NCBI GenBank assembly: GCA_036245525.1 | Contig: BTPG01000006.1 | Coordinates: 75,957,227 to 76,021,226, forward strand | Reading direction: 5' to 3' | DNA length: 64,000 bases | Origin: Semisulcospira habei | Taxonomy: Eukaryota; Mollusca; Gastropoda; Semisulcospiridae | Shown: positions 27,801-39,800 of the stretch, piece after piece | How the letters are laid out: each line of letters starts with the position of its first letter | How positions within the stretch are numbered: position 1 is the stretch's first letter | Made by a program: the position numbers and the translations under genes | The notes under the pieces: model-generated | What the model saw: the letters and a program-made list of their open reading frames with translations, nothing else | The model's database searches: none | What the model was told of the DNA's origin: nothing

Positions 27801-30800
27801 GGAACTTAGGAAGTAGGCAGGAGAAACATACATACACAAACATGAAGGTGCGCTACTATATGTGGTCGGGTAAATACCCTGATTTCCCACAGTAGATGCA
27901 CAGAACATTACACAACAATGTAACGATACAAATTTTGCCTCGAGTTATACGTGATACTCACAAACCAGATAGGTGAGGCTAGCGCTGGCAGAATTGTCAG
28001 TACTCAAACCAAGGGGAATCACAGCGCTGGACAGACAACAGTTAGATCCCCTGCCCCCGCCTATCAGGCACCCAATCGCCAGCCCACAGAGAAATACGCA
28101 GGTATAGAATAAGACAATCATTTCCATCCTCTAACTGTTGTCTGTCCAGCGCTGTGATTCCCCTTGTAGATTGAATACAAAATTGCTTCCCTTGTTTTTC
28201 AAGGCTTTAATAAAACACTCCCGGCATACTTGTCCTCCAGTCTCTATGTCTATGCGCCAGGCTGAGTATTGTGCTCCAGCACTGACGACAGAATATTGAC
28301 TACCCCCAGAGTGTCCCTAAAAACCTTTGGACAGCGGTTCTTTTCTTTCCAAGCTTCCAAAGTGTGGAATGGTCTTCCCCATGATATTCGCCATGCACCA
28401 TCTTTGGCCATTTTCAGGGCTAGATTGAAAACATATTTTGTCAACTTGGCCTTTGAAAGGGATTGATAAACCCTACGTTTTCCCATCAACATGTATATAT
28501 CTGATCAGGCTTTTGAAATGTTATGTTTATTATTTTAGTATTGTGTCAGTGTGCATTTGGACCTATGAATGATTGTGTTTTTGTACCGTTGTCTGTACTT
28601 TAGTTAGTTAATTTCAATTAGTTAGATTATCTAGATGTAAAGCCTTTCTTTTTGTGGGGATATTGCGCTATAGAAGAGTAATATATTATTATTACTGGAC
28701 AATATCTGTAAGTCAAGATAAGAAGGTAAAAAACTGTACGTCTTTTAATGCAAATAATGGATATCGCACGTTTGTCTGGGCTTTTAAGCCGCTGTGTCAA
28801 GACAAGCAGTTTTTCACCTAGTTCTGTTTTATAGAAATTCTCTGTTAGGATCTACACTTTTCCATATTTGGGCTGATTGCTAAATTCTGACAATGAAAAG
28901 TTAATTTTGCGGAAGCAGTCTTTCAGCATTTCATTTTATTTGCAGAGTCAGTCAAGCAACGGCCTTCCTCGTCCAGTGTTCTCTCGCAGCGGTAACCAAG
29001 GCAACAGATGGGTGGTGGGAGAGGCAACTATCCCACAATCGCTAGCGTCTGTTGGATATCAGGTAAATTCGTGCTTGGGAGGCTCACTGTTATTGCTCTT
29101 TCTTGCAGTACATATGAGTTTAGGGCATTTTGGTGAGCAGCCTATCAGACAGACATTGGCCTCTGCTGACCCGCGCACAGCGGTGTGCAGGCTGACCACA
29201 GCTGACGCTGGTCCAGAGTCCTTTGCTGGGAGTGTAGCGTATATAACTTAAGCCTTTGGCTGCCGGTACCGTTTTTTGTTTGTTTTGTTGTTGCATTGAT
29301 GACTGCAGGAATCAGCGTGACAAAAACTGCTACCAACAGCCGAAGGGTTAATTTACTGCTCGTTATGCTCTGTCTGTAGCCTGAGTACATTTTGATAACC
29401 GAGCTATCTCTAGTACAATTTCTGTTGCAGCTGGTGTTCGAGGGAGTGAGAGGGACCACATACCGAGCAGACATTGCCATTGATGATGTAAGCATCCTGC
29501 AGGGACCTTGTGCCAGTCCAGGTAGGTTCGTCTCGAAATACATCATCTAGATTCAGTCATAACTCTCGGAAGCAGAGTGCTCAATGAATTAGCCCCTTCA
29601 CTGCCGAGAGAAAGTGGAAGGTGTGGGGGCTTATTAGAATCAATACCGGTTTGGCTTATTTAGTGCTGCTAAAGCTGATTACCAACAATGTATTGTTATT
29701 TTTGTCTACAAAACAAATGACATACATGTAAGGTAAGGTACCGTTAACCCATAGCATCCTGAGGATTTTTTTTTCAGATTTGTGAGTTGTCCTATGAAGG
29801 CTAGATTATGGTTCCGGCAATAGATGGACCATGGCAGTTAAAGGGTGGTTCCAGGACAGCTTGGTGCCCATGGGCGCCAAACTGTTCTGACACCACTCTT
29901 GAACTATCATGGTCAAATTTATCTCATGTTAGGGCGTATCAGGACTTAAAGGGTTAAGGTGTCTTCCAGGTGAACACATCTACCATTTTTATGACACTCA
30001 AGGTGCAGCCGGGCTGGCAGCTGGAATTTGCAAGAGTGATGCTAATAAGTACTACTTGATGTCCATTCCTCCACCCTGCTTTTTGTGCATTTTGTTTTCA
30101 TTCTTCTGGCTGCTTTTGAAACAGGAGGTGAAACTTTTAAAGTGCACACTTGATGTGTATGCTTTCATGCATTGCTTGATACAGGAGCATGTGACTTTGA
30201 CTCTGGTCTCTGTACGTGGAGCAACACACAGCAAGGCGATGACTTTGATTGGACCATGAAAAGTGGTACGACGGGCACCAGCGGAACTGGGCCAAGCACC
30301 GACCACACGCAAGGAAACACCCAGGGTAAGCCTGTGTTCAGATTGGTTAAACCACTTTAAGAGTTGTCCCAGAAATGAACAAGACTTGAAGTATAGGTCT
30401 CGTTCATTCTGAGACAACTCTTGGAGGTGGCTTAACCCCGTGGCTGTCAGTAGCACGCTTTAGTATGAGGATTCCTGCAGGCATCATTTTGATAAAGTGC
30501 ATTGCCAACAGCCAAGGGGTTAACTCATAGACGTGCCGCCTCCGGATACCCGGCTTAAAGCCGCGTATCATCCGGAGGCTGCACGTCTCAAATGCTTTAA
30601 CCATAATTTCTCAAGAGATCTGCTTGGTACCAAAACAGGTTCCGTTGGCCACACAAAAGGAAACAAGCAGGGTAGGCTTGTGAATATGGAAATGTCTTCA
30701 ACTTTGAGATGTGGAGTGACTGTAATCATGGTCAAAAGTAGCACTTAGTCAGCATTGTGATGGCAGTTTTGCCAATATAGTTTGTTGGCCATTTTCAAGA

Positions 30801-33800
30801 ACGAAAGAATCATGAGCAGACTTCTGATACTCATAATACTTTGTGCACTTGAATTGCATTGAGTTTGAGTCAACTTTACTGACCAGTAAATGACATACCT
30901 AACCCATATAACCCCACAGCCGCATTTCCCAAATTTTGGAGGTGTTATCTAACAACTATGTACTGTTTGTTGTAGGAGATGGACAGATCATGATAATTCA
31001 AGGGTTGTGCCATCTGAGCTTGGCGCCTTCAGGCGCCAAGCTCATCTGGCACTACCCTTGAATTATCATGATCAGTCCATCTCCTGCTGCAGGGCCTTGG
31101 GGCTAAATGGGTTCACATGAAAAATTGCAGGCCAGTATGTGTACATCGAGACCTCAGCACCTCGCATTGCGGGCCACAAAGCCTGGCTCGTCAGTGAGAC
31201 CTTCGCACCTGTGTCTTCCAGTGGCCGCTGTATTCATTTCTGGTACAGCATGTATGGACAGACTGTGGATACACTTAGCGTCTATCTCCGCATACCGGGT
31301 AAGTTTCCAGCAAATCTTAGTATAGAGCATGTGGACACACTGCGACCTGCTGAGGTGGAAAGTCCTAAGTAGAAGAGTTGGAGTGGTGTTTGTGTACTGA
31401 CGAGTGAAAGAAATACGACAATCAAGTCATCGGGAACAAAATTGTAAACAACATCCAAATATTTTTGAATCTACCACAAAAAGTGAGGTCAAAGCACTTT
31501 GCAAGTGTGTACTGTGCTAAATTAATTTACATAAGTGAAACATTACAAAGAACACATGTCCCTTTTGACGTCTGGAGATCTTTGATGTTGAATTTACATG
31601 CACAAGGGGGTTAGAGCCCAACTACAGTTTTGTTTTGCGTCATTTTTTACAGGCCAGAATGACTCTGCCATCTGGAGACTGAGCGGCAACCAAGGCCAGA
31701 GCTGGCAGAATGCTCAGGCACCCATCCCTCACGTCAGTCAAGACTACACCATTGTGTTTGAGGGTGTCCGTGGCACCACTTACACTGGTGACATCGCTAT
31801 CGATGACCTTTCTTTCACGGAAAGTGACTGTGGGGGTAAGGATGATGACTATGTCTGTGTACATTTATCAGCGTGAAAAACCCTAAACAGTCTCATCTGA
31901 AAGATCACAGGTTCCAAAGGAGCCCGTCTCAAAATTTATTCATATACTTCCTTTAAACCACCTTTATGTTTTCAAGTTATGTTAAGACCACAGCATTTAA
32001 AATTTTAACATTTCTTTGATTTCCTTATTCAGTGATCCCGCGAACGGCTGCCCCACCCTCCACCGTTGCGCCCCAAGCGACTCAAGCAACCGCATCACCC
32101 ACACCCAACACTGGCGTCTTCAACTGCACATTCGAGTCAGGCTTCTGCGGCTGGAAGCAGGACCATAGCGACCAGTTTGACTGGATACGTTTCCATGGTA
32201 CCACCGCTACCACTGGCACCGGCCCCACTGGTGACCACACGCTCGCGAATCATGGTCAGTGACGCTTTCCTGTGTTTAATGCAGTTAGTCTTGACATATT
32301 ACAACAGCTTCTGAATTCACTATGATAGTTCAAGGGTATGGTATGGTATGGTATGGTATGGTATGGTATGGTGTCTCCAAAGCGCACATATCCATCTAAT
32401 TGAAGATGCTCAAGGCGCCGCCGTAGGGATGGAAGCTGGAGCTTTGAAAGCCTGCTGCTACTAAGCGCTACTTATGTGCAAACCTCCATCCTGCTATTAA
32501 CTTCGGTGCATGTGAAATATTTCTGTTTCCATTTCACTGGCCCTGCCGGGCCTTCTCTTTTCGATTAGTGGTAATGGGATTTTTAACGTGCGCGCTTGAT
32601 GATTATGCGTGCTGTACACACGAAGGCGAGACAGGCAGCGTAAACTGAGTCTGTACGTAAATTTGAATCGATGGGACTAAGGAAAAGTCCACATCCCATT
32701 CCTGCCCACCAGGGGATTCGAACCTGGGATCTTACGACTGCCAGCGCAGTGTCTTATCCACTAATCTGCGTCCCCATGTCGGCACCAAGCTATTCTGGCA
32801 CTACCCTTGAGCTATCATGGTCAATTTGTCTCTTGTTTCACACATCGAACCCTAAGGTCAGAATATTGCAGTTAGGGAGTTGAATCGAGCTGCACATAGT
32901 TTTCAGTAGCCAGTATCTACCTGTCATAGTCCAAGCAGATTTGTTTTGAGCTCTTTTTACCCCACACAAACATTTCGCTGCAGTGCCGATGGACGGTTGG
33001 TTGGCAGTTGCTGGCTTGGAAAAGTTGCCTGCGGCTGGCGGTTGTTCTCTAAAAACTACATTGTGCTTCAGAAAACAGATCAACATCGATGGTTTAACCC
33101 TCGTTATATTATCAGCATTCAGTAGAACCCGTTTTGAGAGACCATTCTTATGAGAGATCACCTGCAATTAACCCTTTTAGTCCCAAGGTCCCATTTCTCA
33201 AATTTTGGAGGTGTTGCCTAATGACTATGTACCAGTTACAGGAGATGCATTGACCATGATAATTCAAGGGTAGTGCCAGATTAGCTTGGCGCCTGAAGGC
33301 GCCAAGCTATTCTGGCACTACCCTTGAATTATCATGGTCAATCCATCTCCTGCTGTAGGGACTCGAGGCTAAATGGGTTAAAGATCATCATTTTGGGAGC
33401 TGTAGCTTACTGCTAACAGGTCTATTTTGGCTGTTTGCAGCTGAAACATATATCTGTCAGTATCAGAATTTTCTTTCAATCATATTACCCCCCCCCCCCC
33501 CCCCCCCCCCGAATTTGAAAGCTTTTAGTCCTTTAAATCTTAAAAGTTAAATCTTACGCATTTTCTATCTTCTAGCTGGGTACTACCTGTACATTGAAAC
33601 ATCTGGCCAGCGGCTGAACGGTGACAAAGCTCGCATCGTCTCTCCCGACATTGCTCCCGGTCAGTACTGCCTGACTTTCTGGTACCACATGTACGGGCAG
33701 AACGTCGATCATCTGAACGTCTACCTGATGGCCGGCAACACCATCCCCTCCACCCCCTATTGGACACGAGAACGAAACCAGGGGAACGCGTGGAGAAAGG

Positions 33801-36800
33801 CTGACGTTGATCTGCCGGCCGTTTCCTTGACTTTCAATGTGAGTGAAGTGATGTTTTCCATCAAACTCTCTATAGAACTCTCTCGATGCTTCGTATGAAC
33901 AAAACTTGTGCCGTGAGTTTTGGATCTGTAGGTCAGTGTAGGCATTAACTGGTAACTCAGTTTCGCAGGCAAATATCAGAAAGGAACCCCAGTAGCAAAA
34001 AGGCTTTGGGCCCAAGACGGTAGCAGTGGGCCCGCGCACGGTTGTGCGTGGGTCCACTGCGGCCGTCGTGGGCCTGAGGTTCTTTGCATATTGGGAAAGT
34101 ACTGCTAATAGATAATACTAATTAGAACATGTAAAAAATAAAGATTGCGGAGGCAGGGAAATATAATTATGAAGAATACCAGAATTTACAATAAAGTTAC
34201 AATTTTGTGCATGTCACTTCCCCTTCTTCCCATTCCTTCTCGTTTGAGTTTCAGAGACTGGTGAGGTAGAAACCATTATCTTGGGGTTTTTTGTTGATCA
34301 GGTTGTGTTTGAAGGAGTGCGAGGAGTGAGCTACATGGGAGACATTGGCCTGGACGACATCAGCATCGCTCCTGGCACTTGCTCTGCAAGTACGTTCATT
34401 TTGGTGACACACTCTGTATCTTCAGCCAATGTTTGTGCTGGTCTGTGATTTTCAGCCTTACAGCTCTAGGCTGCCAGGTCCTAATTCACAGGCAGTACAC
34501 AAACACAGGCCTCAGTTTTTATCCTTTAACTTTTGACTGCTGCTGACAATACCCCTTGGCGGAAAAGCTGCGTAACTTCACGTCTTTTCTGCTGAACGCT
34601 ATTAACAGTAGCAGTCAAGGGGTTATCTCTTCAAGGCACTCCGCATAAGTAGGTGCGGAAGTGTCATATAACATTGCCGTAGGCAGTGCTATCCGACACT
34701 TTTGCAGATATTGATGCGGGGCACCTTGAATGAGTTTAACCGTACATTGCCAGCTGAGCAGACTGAATTTCTGCAATCTTCGTTAATTCACGACCAGAAA
34801 CCCTAGATGTCCCAGGAACGTGGATTCAAAGCGGCGTCAGCAAGAGGTATAGATCCTCATGAGCCCCCGCAATTGCGGGGGCTCATGAGGATCTATACCT
34901 CTTGCAGCTGGGTGGCGTTGAAATGTTCTTGGTGCTGAACGGGTTCAGCAGTTTAGTTTCCTGTTTTGTGCACTCCATTTGTGGAGCCATAGGGAGAAAA
35001 AAAGAGAGCATTGTTTGTAGTGCACGGTGCTCTGTGATTCTGGACGGTGTGGCTGAGAGCTGTAAGGTGCAGAGCATACATTAACATGTCACTTTATCCG
35101 ATCTGTGGTTACGCCTCTACCATTGAACTGGTAGCAGGACTAAACTTATAGCAGGTCTAAGTTGTATGCAAGTATTGGGAATTTTTATTTTGTATTTTTT
35201 GAACGCGTATGTGGCTGCATGATGTGGTTATCTGGACTTTATGTTACCAGCTTGTATGCTCGATTTTAAAAGAAATGTGTTCCATTTTAAATTTTTGTAG
35301 GTAGCACCTCAGCTCCTGGCCTCCCCACCACTAAAAGCTGCAACTTTGAGGTGTCAACTCTCTGCGGCTTCACACAGTCAAATAATGATAATTTTGACTG
35401 GATACAACACTCGGGGGCCACCACCAGCACTCACACTGGCCCAGACAATGACCACACTTATGGCACCTCTCGAGGTATCTTGTCTGCTGGTCTGAATGTT
35501 ATGGGTGTAAGCCTTGAACTACGATGGAACTATGCTGTATCACTGCTAAGAAAAAGTGCTTACAATGCAACTGCAAGAGACATGGATCCTCATGAGCCCC
35601 CATAGTTGCGGAGGCTCATGAGGATCTGTGCCTTTTGCTAGGTCACCTTCCAAGTTTATGAAACTCACTACACCCAAGTTGATGAAACTCAGTAAACTGC
35701 ACACCATAGGTTAATAATAATACTAATGATATATACTATTCTGTAGCGCAATATCCCAACAAAAAAGGCTCAGAGCGCTTTACATTAAGACAAACAAAGG
35801 AGTGTCATGAGTTTCTGCCTTGTACAGCAGGAACTGTGTTGGGTGACCGCCCTTATGAGAGACCACCTGTCATTAGAGACCATCATTTAGGTGACTGTAG
35901 TCACTGAACTCCTCACGCCCTGAGGACGAAATTATCAACTTTTTGTAGATATCCTCTGAGGTCTATATCACAGTTCTGGAGACAGATCGACCATGATATT
36001 TCAAGGTTAGTGTCAGAATAGCTTGGTGCCTAGAGGCACCAATCCGCCAAACTATTCTGAAATATCATGGTCGATCCACATCCTGTAGTAGTCTTTCAGG
36101 GCTTGATGGGTTAAGTGGTCTTTAAATGACAGATCTGGAAACATGGAGGCACAGCACTGCACAACAAGCTCCATGACTTCTTTCTCTGCTGCTGGGAGGA
36201 AGGAACACTACCAAAGGATCTCCGTGATGCTGTCGTTATCACCCTGTACAAGAACAAAGGCGAGAAGTCTGACTGTTCCAACTATCGGGGAATTACCCTG
36301 CTGTCCATTGCTGGGAAAATTCTTGCAAGGCTGCTCCTGAATCGGCTGGTTCCTGCCATCGCTGAAGACCACCTCCCAGAGGGCCAGTGTGGCTTCAGAG
36401 CAAACAGGAGCACCACCGATATGGTCTTTGTGCTGAGACAGCTTCAGGAGAAGTGCCGCGAGCAGAACAAAGGGCTGTACATAACGTTTGTCGACCTAAC
36501 AAAAGCGTTCGACACTGTGAGCAGGCAAGCCATGTGGCAGATCCTGGAGCGACTTGGCTGTCCCCCAAAGTTCCTCAGCATGATCATCCAGCTACACGAG
36601 GACCAGCAAGGCCAGGTCAGATTCAACAATGACCTCTCAGAACCATTCCCTATTCTCAACGGCGTAAAGCAGGGCTGCGTGCTGGCACCGACCCTCTTCA
36701 CCATCTTTTTTAGCATGATGTTGAAGCAGGCCACAGTGTACCTCGATGATGACGATGCAGTGTACATCAGGTATCGTCTCGATGGCAGCCTGTTCAACCT

Positions 36801-39800
36801 CAGACGACTGCAGGCCCACACGAAAACCCTAGACCAACTGATTCGTGAGCTGCTTTTTGCTGATGACGCTGCCCTCGTTGCACACACAGAGAGAGCCCTG
36901 CAGCGCATCACGTCCTGCTTCGCAGACGCTGCCCAGCTCTTTGGACTCGAGGTCAGTCTGAAAAAGACAGAGGTCCTCCATCAGCCGGCACCCAAGACAG
37001 TGTATCGCCCTCCTCATATCACCATTGGCGAGTCTGAACTAAAGTCAGTGCACCAGTTTACTTACCTTGGCTGCATTATCACGTCTGACGCCAAGCTGGA
37101 CAAGGAGCTTGACAGCAGGCTGGCAAAAGCGAACAGCGCTTTCGGGCGACTTTTCAAGCGGGTGTGGCACAATCAACAGCTGAAAGCAGGCACCAAGATC
37201 AGCGTGCACAGAGCTGTGGTCCTCACCACCCTGCTGTATGGTTCCGAGTCCTGGGCCCTCTACCGCAGCCAACTACGACTCCTCGAACGCTTCCACCAGC
37301 GCTGCCTGCGCACCATCTTGGGCATTCACTGGAGTGACTATGTCACCAACGTCGAGGTCCTTGAACAGGCTGAAACTGTGAGCATCGAGGCTTTGCTGCT
37401 GCGGACACAGCTCCGCTGGGCGGGGCATGTCTCCAGGATGGAGGATCATCGCCTACCAAAGATCACCCTGTTCGGCGAGCTTGCTACTGGACACCGTGAC
37501 AGAGGGGCACCAAAGAAGAGATACAAAGACTGTCTCAAAAAGTCACTTAGTGCCTGCCAAATCGACCACCACCAGTGGTCTTCGCTTGCTGTGGACCGTG
37601 ACACCTGGCGCTCCACCATTTACAAGGCAGCTGTCTCCTTTGAGGACTCTCGCAGAGCTAGCCTTAAGGACAAGCGGCTCAGGAGAAAAAAACAGAGATG
37701 CCGCAGCTCAGAACCCTGGCCATACCTCCCCCTGCAGCCACTGTGGTCGAACCTGCCTGTCCCGGATTGGCCTCCGCAGCCACGAACAAGCTTTGCAGAC
37801 GTCGTGGGCAACTCCTATAAAATCTTCTTTCGCGAAGTCAAGCCAAGAAAAAAAAAAAAAAAAAAAAATGACAGGTGACACTTTTTGCTTTTTAAGACGT
37901 CGCTTCAGATAGCCCCTGTTTTTGAGACCCATTTCTTTTTTTTTTTTTTTTTTGTTGCAAAAAGCGGGGTTGCTCAGAAAAAGGTTGTACTGCATTATTC
38001 GTTGGCTGGCGATTTGGTGCCGTCAGGAATGCCAAGGGATCTAACTGTTTGTTTGTGCAGCATCAATTAATGCACCTTGATACGCGTAGTATGATTACGG
38101 GTTGATGAGTTAATTGTTCCTGCATTTCTGCAGTAATTTCCTTTCCTTAACTTGCGTAGAATACTTTAGTGGCAAAGAAACCACAGAGTGCTCAAAGATT
38201 ATCATGTGGATATTTCTCCCAATAGGTCACTACGTGTACGCTGAAGCTTCAGCTCCCCGTGTGCCCGGAGACAAAGCTGTTCTTAATTCATTCGCCATCA
38301 ACCCAACCACGCAGCCCAGCTGTGTGAATTTCTGGTACCACATGAGCGGCACAAACATCGGCACACTCAACGTCTACCTCAATGCAAACAGCATCATGCA
38401 GCGGAAAATCTGGACACTCCAAGGTTAGTTTGATAATCTAGAGGGAGTTACTGTAAAAGGAAGTTAACAACAGCAAGAACTTAAGACAGCCAAGCTACAG
38501 AATAGTTTGGCTGCTTTCAGTTTTGCTGTTATTGTTGCCAGTTACTGGATTTTACTAGGAAACCTATTGACCGATACGCTCCTTAGCATTGATCCCTTTA
38601 CCACCCAGCTGCAAGAAAAAACGTTAAACATTTAGGGCTTCTGTCTACCACGACAGAGATTTCAAAGACGGGGCACCAACATTGGATCTGAACAAATTTT
38701 GACCCCAGCTGGATTCGAACCCGGCACCTTTCGGTCGGGAGTCGAACGCTCTGCCACCGAGCTACCCATCTTCCCACCCATCTGCAAGAGACATTAGATC
38801 TTCATGAGCCCCCGCAGTTGCAGACGCTCCTGAGGACCTATGCTTTTTGCTGACACCAATTGTATCCATGTTTCTTAGACAGTTGTGGCTTTTGGTTGTT
38901 AAATAAACAAAGCTTTCAGAAACATATATATGCATCCAGTGGCAGGAAAAGAGTTAACCCATTACATCCTGAGGCTGATTTTGTAAAATTTGCTTACTGT
39001 CCTATGAAGACTACATTACAGATTAACAGGTAGATCAACTGTTTAAGTTTAAGGGTGGTGCCAGAATAGCTTGGCGCCTCAGGCGCCAAGCTATACTGGT
39101 CCCCACCCTTGAACTGAAAGTCAAATTTATTTCAAGCAATGGGTGTATCAGGATGAAAAGGGTTAAAGGAACACCATACCAAAGAGAGGTGAAATACCAA
39201 ACAAGATAATGTCAATGTGTGAATACATCCGTCAAGGACACTATATCATTCATGAAACATCATCTTTCTCCCATAACCATAATCAGGTCATCCGTAACTG
39301 TAACACAAGCTACTATTAGTAGAGCTACTTTTATTAGAAGAGCTACTGAAGGCTTTAGTAGTGCGAAAGCATCTTTTTCGCACCAAAAAATCGTGATTTT
39401 TTGTGCAAAAAATATGCTTTAGTAGTAGCTTGTGTTACTCCCTGTTACTAATGATGGTATCGTACAATGCAGGTGACCAGGGCTCTCAGTGGAAATTAGC
39501 CAGCATCGGCATACCAGCCACCTCACAGCAGTGGCGCGTTTCGTTCGAGGCCACTCGCGGAAATGGGGTCCTGGGTGACATTGCCATTGACGACTTTTCC
39601 TACTCCAGTGCCGCCTGCTCAACCAGCGCTGGTTCAAATTCTACGGTCTCAGGTATGGATTATGCTAAGCCATTTAACACGCAAGCTATTAGGAATCCAA
39701 CTCGGACAAGTCACACGTGCTCAGATGGGCAATAGGCAATGCAGTTACCAAGTTACTTGGTTCAGTTACCAAGATACTTTACGAAGCATTTGTGAGGAAA

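Noticed and set aside
32700..32780. tRNA gene on the minus strand
   Set aside because: A and B boxes are present but the cloverleaf stems do not pair, and a SINE body and repeat tail follow.
38690..38775. tRNA gene on the minus strand
   Set aside because: The B box is perfect, but the acceptor stem fails and a target duplication marks it as a SINE.
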